NCBI RefSeq assembly: GCF_005843925.1
Contig: NZ_VCBC01000010.1
Coordinates: forward strand, 62,001 to 126,000
DNA length: 64,000 nt
Direction: 5' to 3'
From: Thalassotalea litorea
Lineage (GTDB): Bacteria > Pseudomonadota > Gammaproteobacteria > Enterobacterales > Alteromonadaceae
Below the pieces are notes generated by a model. The model worked only from the letters and a program-made list of their open reading frames with translations. It was not told the DNA's origin and searched no databases. Shown here piece after piece: positions 35,231-44,140 of this stretch (the first letter of the stretch is position 1; each line of letters starts with the position of its first letter). The translations under genes were made by a program, and so were the position numbers.

Positions 35231-35252
35231 CCGCATCAAGTGCGGGATGACG
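35231..35252. repeat. REP-like hairpin (CGTCATCCCG type)
   Basis: Read on the reverse strand it is CGTCATCCCGCACTTGATGC plus GG. CCGCA and TGCGG pair around a TCAAG loop. This resembles the dispersed CGTCATCCCG palindromes known in many proteobacteria. Confidence 0.6.
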
Positions 35253-35471
35253 ATACATAATTAAAAGAAAGTGGAAGGTTCAACGGCAGAAATTCGCTCA
35301 CGAAATTCGCTCACTATAGTCAATCCAGCCTCTGATCTGAAAGCACCCCCTGAGAGGGTGTAATTACGGTGATTACTAAAGACAAAGTGAGGAATTTAAT
35401 TGGCGACAATTTTCTCAAGAAAATTTCGTATTCGAGGCATCATTCTTTGGGCTTGAAGCTTGGCAGTGTTC

Positions 35472-36122
35472 TTAACGGCTGTACGTGAGGATATGACCTT
35501 TGAACGTCTGTTCGAGGTAATCGGTATGTTTAGGCTTTGATAATGACGCGGTAAAGCCGAGCGCTTGCATACGGGTGCTGAGCTTGTTTTTTCTGCCGCG
35601 GCCGGGATCGACAATAATAACTTCGCAGGTTGCGTTTGAATGGTCATTAATAAAATTGGCAAGCAAATCGATGTGGCTGTCTTCATATAAAAGATCGCTA
35701 CCGATGATGATATCAAAAAGTCCTAAATCATCGTCCTTTGCGGCCCAGTCGACGCGTTCAAAATCAATGTCATCATCGCCATTTAAAAGTACGTTTCTAT
35801 CGAGAAAGGATTGTACTTCTGGGTGATAGTCCGTTGCCGTAACATCGGTAGACATTTTATTCAGCAGCAAGCTAGAAAGTGCCATCCCACACCCTACTTC
35901 CAAAACCCGTTTCGATTCGGTGTCGTAATCAAGCATGTAGTGAGCCAGCACCAAACTGGAAGGCCATACGACCCCAAATATTGGCCAGGACGCTGAACAG
36001 ATACCAAGTTTTTCGGCAATACCATCGGGATCGGAAAATTCCTGTCGATTGCGCAAGGTACAAAGGTGAATATCAATTTTACCAAACTCTATGGTCTGGT
36101 AACTTAATCGCAGGTCTGTCAT
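35472..36122 (-). CDS. Class I SAM-dependent methyltransferase (methyltransferase-16-like)
   Basis: A 216-residue cytoplasmic enzyme. The SAM-binding motif is RVLEVGCGMALSSLLL, followed by VTATDYHPEVQSFLDRN, FDIIIGSDLLYEDSH (motif IV-like) and VIIVDPGRGRKNKLS. The WPSSLVLAHYM segment before the SAM motif is typical of lysine or nicotinamide N-methyltransferase-type (methyltransf_16) proteins, so a protein substrate is plausible. It stands alone on the reverse strand and diverges from the GST gene across 300 bases. Confidence 0.8.
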   Translation of the reverse strand: MTDLRLSYQTIEFGKIDIHLCTLRNRQEFSDPDGIAEKLGICSASWPIFGVVWPSSLVLAHYMLDYDTESKRVLEVGCGMALSSLLLNKMSTDVTATDYHPEVQSFLDRNVLLNGDDDIDFERVDWAAKDDDLGLFDIIIGSDLLYEDSHIDLLANFINDHSNATCEVIIVDPGRGRKNKLSTRMQALGFTASLSKPKHTDYLEQTFKGHILTYSR

Positions 36123-36422
36123 TTGGCCGCCTATTCTTGCTTAATGCTAAGCCAGGTATCCAAGATAAATGACAAAACGAGGAAGGGTAAGTAAGGCGTG
36201 TTTTGTTCACCATACTTAGGATTCGTTTACGCCTCAATTCACTTAATTTATAGCCATACAGACGCAAAAATTAGCGTATTGAAGTGCCCATAGGGTAGCG
36301 CATTGAATTAAAAAGGCAATGGTTTTAAAGAGATCCGGGCAAGACGGATTTATTGTTTGTCGACATTGAATTCTTCCATCTTCCCCCAATATCCTAGTAT
36401 TGCAATGAAACAGAGATGAATT
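36123..36422. other. Divergent intergenic region methyltransferase / GST
   Basis: No gene is supported. TAGCGTATTGAA (36272-36283) and TAGCGCATTGAA (36296-36307) form a near-perfect direct repeat 24 bases apart, which might bind a regulator. Nothing else was recognised. Confidence 0.4.
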
Positions 36423-37088
36423 ATGAACCAGGATTTAACCCTATTCGGTGCCGCGATTTCCCCATTTGTGCGCAAAGTTCGCTTGGCACTGGCCTATAAA
36501 GGTCTCGATTATGAGCAAGTCAATGTGGTGCCTTTTGGCACAGACATTCCGCAAGAGTTTAAAGACAATAGCCCGCTAGGGAAAATTCCTTTATTTAAAG
36601 TGGGTAATGACTATATCAGTGACTCAGAGGTCATTTGCGCGTATTTGGAAAAAGCATTTCCACAACAGCCTATGTTGCCACAAGACCCATTGCAAAACGC
36701 TCGAGCCCTATGGTTTAGTCAGTACGCAAGCAGTGTTATGGTCACCGCAATTGGCGCGCATTTATTTGCCGAGCGCATATTAGCCCCATTTGTTTTTAAG
36801 CGTGAACCTATCGAATCTGATATCAGGATGGCACTAGACACGGAAATCCCTGCAATCCTTGAATACCTGGAAGGTGAACTGAAAAGTGACTTTTTGGTAG
36901 GGGATAGCCTGACCTTTGCTGACTTTATGGTAGGCGGTATGTTTATCACGCTGCATTTTTGCAATGAACGTGTCGATGCGAATACTTATCCTAAGGTCGC
37001 AGCTTACGTGGAGCGTGTTCATAGTGAACCGGTGTTTGCAAAAATCATTACCGAAGAGCAAGCCATGTTAAAAGCATTTATCGGTTAA
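36423..37088 (+). CDS. Glutathione S-transferase family protein
   Basis: A 221-residue protein with an N-terminal thioredoxin-fold domain (GAAISPFVRKVRLALAYKGLDYE, then NSPLGKIPLFKVGNDYISDSEVICAYLE, which carries the cis-Pro and the glutathione-contacting DSE) and a helical C-terminal domain (FLVGDSLTFADFMVGGMF). The catalytic residue at SPF is Ser-type. It should conjugate or bind glutathione in the cytoplasm. It is monocistronic and ends before a very long bidirectional terminator. Confidence 0.88.
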   Translation: MNQDLTLFGAAISPFVRKVRLALAYKGLDYEQVNVVPFGTDIPQEFKDNSPLGKIPLFKVGNDYISDSEVICAYLEKAFPQQPMLPQDPLQNARALWFSQYASSVMVTAIGAHLFAERILAPFVFKREPIESDIRMALDTEIPAILEYLEGELKSDFLVGDSLTFADFMVGGMFITLHFCNERVDANTYPKVAAYVERVHSEPVFAKIITEEQAMLKAFIG

Positions 37089-37174
37089 TTCCGGCTTTAT
37101 TTGGCAATGGTATTGCGTAATGTATTGTTCATTAGTTGGTAAAATCGAACACAAAGGTGACACAGGCATTCGCT

Positions 37175-37219
37175 GGTGATATAAAAAAGCTGGGTTATTC
37201 CCAGCTTTTTTATATCACC
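37175..37219. terminator. Perfect 20-bp bidirectional terminator
   Basis: 37175-37194 and 37200-37219 are perfect inverse complements over 20 bp, with loop TTATT. The core is AAAAAAGCTGGG/CCCAGCTTTTTT. It serves the GST gene and the convergent membrane-protein gene. Confidence 0.9.
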
Positions 37220-37231
37220 AGAACGTATGCG

Positions 37232-37627
37232 TTAATGATACGCGTACAACACCAAAACTGCGAAGGCGACAGTGACAAGGCCCACGACAACATGCACCAG
37301 TGGCGTTAAACGTGCGACCCAGGCAATCAGACGGATAAAGCGATTCCTGCCAATCAACATTAATACTCCCCCTGCGGCGATAGAGATATAACCGAGAATC
37401 GTGACTACTTCGGGTATTTTTGTCTGACTGGCAGTATAAAGCAGCGCAGCACCAAATAAGAATCGAACCGCAACCGCGAGAAAATGAAACAAAAGCAAAT
37501 GCTTGAATCGGCCCAGAAAACCAAAAATAGGTGAAGGTAGAATGGTAATTACCACGCCAAAGCCGCCAATGAATACAGCGAACCAGTGGATAAATTCCAA
37601 GGCCCAAGTTGTAATTGTTGCTTCCAT
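37232..37627 (-). CDS. Small integral membrane protein (4 TM)
   Basis: A 131-residue protein made almost wholly of four hydrophobic segments (for example WALEFIHWFAVFIGGFGVVI, then HLLLFHFLAVAVRFLFGAAL, ILGYISIAAGGVLMLIG and HVVVGLVTVAFAVLVLYA). There is no signal motif or catalytic motif. The family is not recognised; it resembles small uncharacterised inner-membrane proteins of marine gammaproteobacteria. It shares a terminator with the convergent GST gene. Confidence 0.7.
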   Translation of the reverse strand: MEATITTWALEFIHWFAVFIGGFGVVITILPSPIFGFLGRFKHLLLFHFLAVAVRFLFGAALLYTASQTKIPEVVTILGYISIAAGGVLMLIGRNRFIRLIAWVARLTPLVHVVVGLVTVAFAVLVLYAYH

Positions 37628-37778
37628 CGTTTACCCAGTTTCAATTGTCTATTTAAAAACCTTAGTTGATATATAGTGAAAATAAAGCTCATCATTTGGA
37701 AGGGTTTTTAGGAATGTGTTTGCGCAGTAGTTTAAAAAGCTTCGATAGGAGCCGAGTCGATTTAACTTTACCCATAAA

Positions 37779-37803
37779 AAAGCCAGCTTCTTCGCTGGCT
37801 TTA
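37779..37803 (-). terminator. Terminator of the yebC-family gene
   Basis: AAAGCCAGC (37779-37787) and GCTGGCTTT (37794-37802) pair around a 6-base loop. On the reverse strand the stem is followed by a T-run, 18 bases after the stop. Confidence 0.85.
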
Positions 37804-37820
37804 TTCTTAACGGATTAGAA

Positions 37821-38546
37821 TTAGTCTTCTAATTCGGCGTTGTGATAGATGTTTTGTACGTCATCACTGTCATTCAACATATTGATAAACTTTTCAAAGT
37901 TTGCCAAATCGTCTTCACCACTAATCGTTGTATAGGTTTGCGGAACCCAGGTAATTTCTTCCATCTCAAAGTCGATATCCGGGAATGCGCCCGTTAACGC
38001 GGTTTTGGCTTTGAAAAACTCGGTATGAGGTGCGAATACCGTCATCATCCCTTCTTCGTCTTCAATGTCAGTAACATCTACGTCAGCCATCATTAGCGCT
38101 TCAAGTACGGCTTCTTCGTCATCATGTTTAAACGAGAATAATGCCTGATGGTCGAACATATGAGCGGCAGAGCCAGGACCGCCAATTTTTGAGTCGGTTT
38201 TGGTAAATGCTTGACGAACATCTTTGATAGTCCGGTTGGTATTATCCGTTAGACAATCCACTATAACCATGCAACCACCTGGACCGAAACCTTCGTAACG
38301 GGCCATTTCGTAATTTTCACCACCGCCACCTTTGGCTTTGTCGATGGCTTTATCAATGACATGCGTTGGCACCTGATCTTTCTTGGCTTTTTCTATTAAG
38401 CGGCGGAGTGCCAGGTTGCCATCAGGATCTACGCCACCATTTTTGGCGCAAACATAAATTTCTTTACCGTATTTGGAATAAACCTTGGTTTTCTGACCCT
38501 GGGTTTTTGCCATAGATTCTTTACGGTTTTGAAACGCTCTACCCAT
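37821..38546 (-). CDS. YebC/PmpR-family protein, YeeN-like paralogue
   Basis: A 241-residue cytoplasmic protein. [21 protein letters not shown] at the start and [20 protein letters not shown] resemble the YeeN branch rather than YebC proper (which begins MAGHSKW). [23 protein letters not shown] and [19 protein letters not shown] are core family motifs. Members were described as transcription regulators and more recently as translation factors that relieve stalling at proline-rich stretches (TACO1 type). Single gene with its own terminator. Confidence 0.88.
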   Translation of the reverse strand: MGRAFQNRKESMAKTQGQKTKVYSKYGKEIYVCAKNGGVDPDGNLALRRLIEKAKKDQVPTHVIDKAIDKAKGGGGENYEMARYEGFGPGGCMVIVDCLTDNTNRTIKDVRQAFTKTDSKIGGPGSAAHMFDHQALFSFKHDDEEAVLEALMMADVDVTDIEDEEGMMTVFAPHTEFFKAKTALTGAFPDIDFEMEEITWVPQTYTTISGEDDLANFEKFINMLNDSDDVQNIYHNAELED

Positions 38547-38723
38547 ATTTCTGTGCTCATTCTTTTATCAGTCAATATTGCCGTTAATTTTATCAGGAGT
38601 CGTACAAAAAGTACCAGAAAAAATACTCTGGCGGTAAGTTATTGCGAATAATTGTTTGCTGCTAGTGTGCACATTCGCGTTAATGGACAGTGCCAGCTTC
38701 ATTGATACGCGTGAAGAAAAGAC

Positions 38724-38750
38724 AAAGGGCGATGTTAAACATCGCCCTTT
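38724..38750 (-). terminator. Hairpin downstream of the DUF2167 gene
   Basis: AAAGGGCGATG (38724-38734) and CATCGCCCTTT (38740-38750) form an 11-bp stem with a 5-base loop, 34 bases beyond the stop on the reverse strand. Confidence 0.75.
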
Positions 38751-38783
38751 GTTAGGTTAAGGCTTGCTCTAACGGCACAGTGT

Positions 38784-39758
38784 TTAAACCGTTTCTTCTG
38801 TTTTTGTCTTTCGGGAAAACAATTTTTTCAAAAATGCACCGATGGCAATAAGGATAAATATACCGAATTTTTTTAAGAAAATAATCGCCGCTGCCAGAAA
38901 CCCGGTTTTCGCCAATACTTTGCCGGCGACCAAAGCACCAACACCGTATGCGGCAACTTCATCAATTTCAGGATCGAAATCCGCGTAACGTGACCCTTGA
39001 TCAAAATCCGCCATGGCTAACACGGAATCGAGTTGAGCATCGATAATGTCTTTTTGCTCCATGGCTGCGATGAAGTTTAAAACCAATACGCCTTTTCGGC
39101 CTAAAACACGAATGTTGTAGTTTAAGGTATTCTGTTCATAACCATCGACATTCAGCTCTTTCGCCCAATGCATTTTATTGGTTGTTTGGTCGTAAAATGG
39201 TGTGCTTGCCCAACCGACGAGATGCATCGCAGGATAGCCGGCACTAATGCGCTCTTCATTTACGGATTCAGTATCTTCTTGCATTTGGGTGAGTAATTCT
39301 GCGTAATCGATATCCGCAGCATCCTCGTCAGAAACGTATCCATCTTGTGAGAATTCAATGGTGACGGCCCAGGACTCGGCATCAAATGGCGTTAGGCCTG
39401 CCGGTAGCAACATACCCAAGACCGACTCACTCGGAGGATTTCCCCAAATATCTTCTAGCACTACTCGAGCGTCTTTTTGGTTTAGAAAATAATACTGCTC
39501 AGGTACCGTTAAAGTGGCACCAGCATCTTCAATCTCGACAACACCGGTAACCGGGGTTAACGAGTCTAAGGTTTGTTCTGCCCAAAGCTGATACTGCTCT
39601 TCTTCGGAAAGCGCCACAGCAACTTCTGTAGGTTCACTCAATACTTGAGCTTCTTGTGCTGGCGTTGCCACCGGCTCCTGGCTCCAAGCCAGGGTTTGGG
39701 TGCTAAACAGACAAATAAAAGTGGTAAGAGCCGAATAGCTCCTTATAGGATTTTTCAT
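38784..39758 (-). CDS. DUF2167-family membrane-anchored protein
   Basis: A 324-residue exported protein with a signal peptide (cleavage near LAWS) and C-terminal hydrophobic helices (VGALVAGKVLAKTGFLAAAI, then FGIFILIAIGAFLKKLF). The large periplasmic domain shows the DUF2167 features ATLTVPEQYYFLNQKDARVV, GMLLPAG, WAVTIEFSQDGYVSDEDA, LVGWASTPFYDQTTNKMHW and YNIRVLGRKGVLVLNFIA. It is possibly an envelope stress or membrane-integrity factor; no biochemical function is established. It lies just downstream of the SCO gene but is probably a separate transcript. Confidence 0.85.
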   Translation of the reverse strand: MKNPIRSYSALTTFICLFSTQTLAWSQEPVATPAQEAQVLSEPTEVAVALSEEEQYQLWAEQTLDSLTPVTGVVEIEDAGATLTVPEQYYFLNQKDARVVLEDIWGNPPSESVLGMLLPAGLTPFDAESWAVTIEFSQDGYVSDEDAADIDYAELLTQMQEDTESVNEERISAGYPAMHLVGWASTPFYDQTTNKMHWAKELNVDGYEQNTLNYNIRVLGRKGVLVLNFIAAMEQKDIIDAQLDSVLAMADFDQGSRYADFDPEIDEVAAYGVGALVAGKVLAKTGFLAAAIIFLKKFGIFILIAIGAFLKKLFSRKTKTEETV

Positions 39759-39795
39759 GGTATTCCCTGTAACAGGCTTACTGCCTTTTTCTCAT

Positions 39796-40428
39796 TTATG
39801 ATGTTTGTTTGACGATTTTGGTAAAATCGCTGAGTAAAATTTTGGCGTCAACGCTCGGTACCTGACCAACGTTAATGGCGGGCTTAAATATCGCGTGAAT
39901 TTGTCCTTGGGGGTTAATCAGAACAATGGATGCACTATGGTTTACTAGATAATTTTCCTTACTCATGTCGTCACTAATGGAATACATAAGGCCAAGATTT
40001 CTGGAGAAAGGAAACAATACATCGTGCTCTGCTCTTAACGCGACAAACTCGCGATTAAAATAATTAATGTAACTATTCAATCGTTCTTCTGTATCACGAC
40101 GAGGATCGGCACTAATTAATAGCACCTGAACTGGGTCTTTGGCCGCCTGATTTAAGTCCTTATAGACATAGTTCAATTCCTGCAAGGTGATTGGGCACAC
40201 GTCTGGGCAGGATGTATAACCAAAAAAGACGAGCGACCATTTGCCACTAAGTCTCTCATTGGTAAATTCTTCACCATTATGATCGGTCAATGAAAACGGT
40301 AAGACACTGCGGGGTTGTTGATAGACTAACGCCTGCTCGACTTCCTGGCTTTGTTTATATGTCTGGTATAGCACCAGTCCAATTGCACCGGCAATGATTG
40401 CCAGAATAACGGCTAAAAATTTTTGCAT
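39796..40428 (-). CDS. SCO1/SenC-family copper chaperone
   Basis: A 210-residue protein with one N-terminal membrane anchor (FLAVILAIIAGAIGLVLYQ) and a thioredoxin-like domain facing the periplasm. The copper-binding CPDVCP motif follows WSLVFFGYTS, and the third ligand is a His in ENYLVNHSASIVLI. It delivers copper to, or reduces, the CuA site of CoxB. It closes the reverse-strand oxidase assembly operon, 75 bases after ctaB. Confidence 0.93.
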   Translation of the reverse strand: MQKFLAVILAIIAGAIGLVLYQTYKQSQEVEQALVYQQPRSVLPFSLTDHNGEEFTNERLSGKWSLVFFGYTSCPDVCPITLQELNYVYKDLNQAAKDPVQVLLISADPRRDTEERLNSYINYFNREFVALRAEHDVLFPFSRNLGLMYSISDDMSKENYLVNHSASIVLINPQGQIHAIFKPAINVGQVPSVDAKILLSDFTKIVKQTS

Positions 40429-40503
40429 AACTCACAACCTTGACTCAAACCAGCGTGTTATAAGAAAGCGCTGGTATCATCTGTATTTTTCTTATGGGCG
40501 ATT

Positions 40504-41445
40504 TTATGGGTTTATCGGCAACAGATAATGATCTGCCAACAGAACCACAAACAATACCATTAAATGAATGATCGAGAAACGGAAGGTTTGCATTGCAGTA
40601 TCCTTCTCAGCGTTAAATTTCAGCTTCCAGGCATAAGCTAAAAAAATCAGATTCAGCGTAACCGCACCGATTAAATATAACCAATTGCTCATTTCCACTA
40701 AATACGGGATCAGGCCAACGATAAAGAGTAAAACCGTATAAAGCAGTATTTGGGTTTTGGTAAAGTTAATACCATGGGTAACCGGTAGCATTGGAATATT
40801 AACTTTCGCATAATCATCACGGCGATGAATTGCTAACGCCCAAAAATGGGGGGGCGTCCAGGTAAATACCAATAACACCAACAACAAAGCATGGGGGTGA
40901 ATTTCATTGGTAACGGAAGTCCAGCCAAGCAGAGGTGGAATAGCACCCGCTAAGCCGCCTATCGTAATATTCTGCGGCGTGGCGCGTTTTAAATACATGG
41001 TATAAATCACCGAATAGCCGACTAATCCAGAAAGGGTTAGCCAGGCGGTAAGGGGATTTACCCAAACATAAAGCATGGTAAAGCCAATAAGGCTTAACAT
41101 TGCGGTAAATACAATGGCTTTTGATGTGGTGATCCGGCCATTGGGGAGTGGACGATGACTGGTTCGCGCCATCTTCGCATCAATTTGTTGGTCAACGATG
41201 TGGTTAATCGCTGCAGAAGCGGAGGATAACAACCAGATCCCGGCAATACTCGGCACCATAATTTGCCATGGTATCGCCCCTGGCATTGCCATGCACATAC
41301 CGACTAAGGCGGTTAACACCAATAGTGCGACGACTCGCGGCTTGGTGATTTCGTAATACTCCCGCCATAACGGCGCTTGTGCCTTGGTACTCATGGATTC
41401 GGTAACGACCGACTCCGTGTCGGTTTCGGTGACTAATTCAGACAT
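40504..41445 (-). CDS. ctaB: Protohaem IX farnesyltransferase (haem O synthase)
   Basis: The ATG at 41443-41445 has CGGAGA at a proper distance; the ATG two codons earlier abuts that site and is less likely. This gives 313 residues, with about nine membrane helices. The prenyl-pyrophosphate-binding motif is [20 protein letters not shown], and the second Asp-rich region is in [20 protein letters not shown]. It adds a farnesyl group to haem B to make haem O, which CtaA converts to haem A for the aa3 oxidase. Its start overlaps the ctaA stop by eight bases. Confidence 0.95.
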   Translation of the reverse strand: MSELVTETDTESVVTESMSTKAQAPLWREYYEITKPRVVALLVLTALVGMCMAMPGAIPWQIMVPSIAGIWLLSSASAAINHIVDQQIDAKMARTSHRPLPNGRITTSKAIVFTAMLSLIGFTMLYVWVNPLTAWLTLSGLVGYSVIYTMYLKRATPQNITIGGLAGAIPPLLGWTSVTNEIHPHALLLVLLVFTWTPPHFWALAIHRRDDYAKVNIPMLPVTHGINFTKTQILLYTVLLFIVGLIPYLVEMSNWLYLIGAVTLNLIFLAYAWKLKFNAEKDTAMQTFRFSIIHLMVLFVVLLADHYLLPINP

Positions 41446-42445
41446 AAGCATTCTCCGGGCGAGATTTAAGGGAATAGGTGATTGTGATCAGAGCCAACAT
41501 TAGCAATGCGGCGACAATGTTATGGGCAACGGCAACGGCTAAAGGAAGCGCAAAAACGACATTTGAAACGCCTAGCCCAACCTGTACCAATAAAATTAAA
41601 CCCAATACCATGGCGGATTTTTTTATGCCCGAAGATTGCGCTTTAAAAAATAAAGTAATCGCTAGCCAGGCTAAATACACGAATGTGATCATCGCGCCAA
41701 TGCGGTGCATGGCATGAATCGTGATGCGCTCCGCAGCGCCAAGATAGCCATATTCGTAGGTATCTCTTTGGGGTGGGATCAGCTGAAAGGATTCCGTAAA
41801 CGTTAATTGTTCCATCCAGCCGTCATGACAAACCGGAAGCTCCTGACACACCAAGGCTGCGTAATTCGAAGAGGTCCAGCCGCCCAGGGCGATTTGCAAG
41901 GTAAGAATCACAATGCCAATAAACGCAAAGGGGGTATAGCGAGCTAATGATAAGTCCATTGATTTGGCGCCGGTGTTACTGATCCTAAGATACAGCAGGT
42001 AAAGCAAGCAGAGGGTCAAAAAGCCACCAAGCAGATGTCCCATAACAATAATCGGCATCAACTTTAATGTCACCGTCCAGGCGCCGAGTGCGGCCTGAAA
42101 GATAACAACGCCAAGCATCAATAAAGGAAGATAAAGTGGCCCGCCCTGATCGCGATTTCGAAAAGATAAGATAAAGATTAAACCGATGAGTAAGCCCAAT
42201 GTTCCGGCAAAATATCGATGGATCATTTCATTCCAGGCTTTTTCCGGCTCTACGGGACGTTCAGGAAATGCCAATTGCGCTTGGGCGATTTGTTCTTGAG
42301 TTTGCGGAACATCAACTAAACCATAACAACCAGGCCAGTCCGGACAACCAAGCCCTGCATCGGTTAAACGCGTGAAAGCTCCCAGGGTAATCACCCCAAG
42401 GGCTAAGATCAGAGTGAGGATAATCAAAGGTTTATTATTCTTCAT
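41438..42445 (-). CDS. ctaA: Haem A synthase
   Basis: A 335-residue inner-membrane protein with eight predicted helices. Visible haem-related His motifs are [18 protein letters not shown] and [41 protein letters not shown] near the N-terminus is the family signature. A Cys pair in [15 protein letters not shown] lies in the second half. It oxidises haem O to haem A. It is coupled to ctaB by an overlap and follows the thioredoxin-like protein gene. Confidence 0.95.
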   Translation of the reverse strand: MKNNKPLIILTLILALGVITLGAFTRLTDAGLGCPDWPGCYGLVDVPQTQEQIAQAQLAFPERPVEPEKAWNEMIHRYFAGTLGLLIGLIFILSFRNRDQGGPLYLPLLMLGVVIFQAALGAWTVTLKLMPIIVMGHLLGGFLTLCLLYLLYLRISNTGAKSMDLSLARYTPFAFIGIVILTLQIALGGWTSSNYAALVCQELPVCHDGWMEQLTFTESFQLIPPQRDTYEYGYLGAAERITIHAMHRIGAMITFVYLAWLAITLFFKAQSSGIKKSAMVLGLILLVQVGLGVSNVVFALPLAVAVAHNIVAALLMLALITITYSLKSRPENAYV

Positions 42446-42493
42446 ACGTCTTTCCTTTGCGAGATTTAGTGGCCGTGTAAATGCGTGTAACGA

Positions 42494-43054
42494 TTAGCCG
42501 ATGCGTGAATACTTGAGTAATTTGCGCATATCCGACAACAAATTTTTTGAAAATTGCTTAAATTCTTGTTCCGTTTCCGGACGAGCATAAATCATCATCA
42601 CATTGCCCAGCGGGTCAGCAATATAGATTTGGTTCGGCAACACCCTTAGGGTGGCTTGTAGTGATGAGGGTTGGACCTGCCAATGTTGAGGATTTAATTT
42701 GCCAATCAAATCTTGATGAGTGCCCACGGGATCCATCACCAGCGGCGTGACTCTTGGTGTTTCACGCCCGAGTGCCAGATAAGATTGATTAATGGAAAAT
42801 AATGTTTGATCGCATGTTTCATCGCAATGCTGTGGAAGCCCGTAAATTATCAGCCATTGCTTATCGATGGCATCGGTATTGATGCCCAGTTCTTTAAGGT
42901 CCAATGGTTGTTCGAGTAACGCCCCTTGGTTAGTGACACCTTCATTAAACCAGTGGTTGGTTAAGGCAAGCTTGGCGATAATCACCGGCACTGCAAACAC
43001 ACCGATTACCAGAATAAGGCTGAGACGAGATTTGGATTTATCAGTTAGGCTCAT
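42494..43054 (-). CDS. Membrane-anchored thioredoxin-like protein of the oxidase operon
   Basis: The ATG at 43052-43054 with AAGGAAGTG in front gives 186 residues; a GTG two codons earlier is possible. One N-terminal membrane helix (LSLILVIGVFAVPVIIAKLA) is followed by a periplasmic domain with WLIIYGLPQHCDETCDQTLF, a CxxxC motif as in SCO proteins, and LPNQIYIADPLGNVMMIYA, the usual thioredoxin-fold end. The His ligand of true SCO proteins is not evident. It is a likely copper- or thiol-handling accessory factor for oxidase assembly, found at this position in many gammaproteobacterial cox operons. It overlaps the SURF1 gene end by 14 bases. Confidence 0.75.
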   Translation of the reverse strand: MSLTDKSKSRLSLILVIGVFAVPVIIAKLALTNHWFNEGVTNQGALLEQPLDLKELGINTDAIDKQWLIIYGLPQHCDETCDQTLFSINQSYLALGRETPRVTPLVMDPVGTHQDLIGKLNPQHWQVQPSSLQATLRVLPNQIYIADPLGNVMMIYARPETEQEFKQFSKNLLSDMRKLLKYSRIG

Positions 43055-43841
43055 GATCACTTCCTTTGTTTTTATCTTTATTTTTGTCTTTATTTGTATG
43101 AGCAGCCCATATCATCAGAGATAAAAATGCGACCGCCAGGCTAAACCATTGCCAGGCATATCCACGGTGTTTCTCCGGTGGCATTACGATCGGATGCCAG
43201 TTCTTTTTATAACCAATTGCGACCTCAGGGTCGAGATAAATTACTACAGGTGCCAGATTTATTTTCAGATGGTCTGAAATTAGTTGAGGGTCAATATGTT
43301 GGACACGTTGTGGCCAGGTATGATTGAGTGTTTGCGGAACGTGAAAAACTGGCGCTTGCGGCACTCGTACGTGCCCAGTAAACTCCTGCAGGCCCTTGAT
43401 GTTGGCAATGTCGGGAATAATTGAACGGTCAATACTGCCCGCTATCCAACCTAGGTTCACCAGTATATGCTGGCCACTTAAGGCATCATTAAAGGGAATA
43501 AAAACGCGATAACCTGTTTTACCTTTATTGGTCTGGTTGTCGAGTAAAAATATATGAGCGTTTACGAACTCGCCAGATAACCGAATCGGCACATCATTTA
43601 GCAACTCCTCAGTTAGTTCGTAGTTCACCTGATTTAATTGCAATGGTTGGGATTGGGTAAGTTCCTGCATTCTGTGTAAGCGATCAAATTTTTCATCGGC
43701 GCGCTGCCATTGCCATAAACCAAGCTTGATTAATGATGAAAATACCAGCAAGGTAAATAGTACCCATGGCCAACGCCAGTGACTGACAACTGCAAGGGGC
43801 GACTGTATGTGTTCGTGTTTGGATTTAACTGACTCTGCCAT
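43041..43841 (-). CDS. SURF1-family oxidase assembly protein
   Basis: A 266-residue protein with two membrane helices, WPWVLFTLLVFSSLIKLGLW near the N-terminus and WQWFSLAVAFLSLMIWAAH near the C-terminus, and a periplasmic domain between them. Family motifs are GLWQWQRADEKF, VPIRLSGEF, LDNQTNKGKTGYRVFIPF and ILVNLGWI. SURF1 helps insert haem A into CoxA. It sits in the assembly half of the operon, overlaps the thioredoxin-like gene and diverges from the DUF2909 gene. Confidence 0.9.
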   Translation of the reverse strand: MAESVKSKHEHIQSPLAVVSHWRWPWVLFTLLVFSSLIKLGLWQWQRADEKFDRLHRMQELTQSQPLQLNQVNYELTEELLNDVPIRLSGEFVNAHIFLLDNQTNKGKTGYRVFIPFNDALSGQHILVNLGWIAGSIDRSIIPDIANIKGLQEFTGHVRVPQAPVFHVPQTLNHTWPQRVQHIDPQLISDHLKINLAPVVIYLDPEVAIGYKKNWHPIVMPPEKHRGYAWQWFSLAVAFLSLMIWAAHTNKDKNKDKNKGSDHEPN

Positions 43842-43879
43842 TACTACTTCAAATTAAAACAACTACAAATGGAGGTATC

Positions 43880-44095
43880 TTGGATACGTTATTTAAAATA
43901 TTAATTGTGGTGCTTCTTATCACCATGATTTACAACTTGGTTCGAGCTATGCGCCTGATGGTGAAAAAGCCTCAGGGACAAGAAAAAATGTCTAAATTTA
44001 TTGGTCGCCGAGTTGTGTTCTCAGCGCTGATTATCGCGTTAATTCTGCTAGGATTGGCAACGGGAATTATTACCCCAAACCCGCGTCCTTTCTAA
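43880..44095 (+). CDS. DUF2909-family twin-transmembrane protein (TTG start)
   Basis: A 71-residue protein with two hydrophobic helices: LFKILIVVLLITMIYNLVRA and VVFSALIIALILLGLATGII. The start is TTG at 43880-43882, preceded by GGAGG (43871-43875). Such small proteins usually lie between coxC and SURF1 on the opposite strand, exactly as here, and are thought to take part in oxidase assembly; that role is unproven. Its transcription runs against the cox genes, so it has its own promoter in the coxC-SURF1 gap. Confidence 0.8.
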   Translation: MDTLFKILIVVLLITMIYNLVRAMRLMVKKPQGQEKMSKFIGRRVVFSALIIALILLGLATGIITPNPRPF

Positions 44096-44140
44096 ACGGT
44101 TGGGGCTAAGCCCCAACCATCTAACCTTCGTCTTTTTGTT

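Larger units (their letters stand above)
35163..35471. other. Intergenic region with several palindromes
   Basis: It holds a 12-bp stem hairpin (35184-35217), a REP-like element (35231-35252), an adjacent direct repeat GAAATTCGCTCAC (35289-35301 and 35302-35314) and a small CACCC/GGGTG hairpin (about 35345-35361). No gene is supported. Confidence 0.6.
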
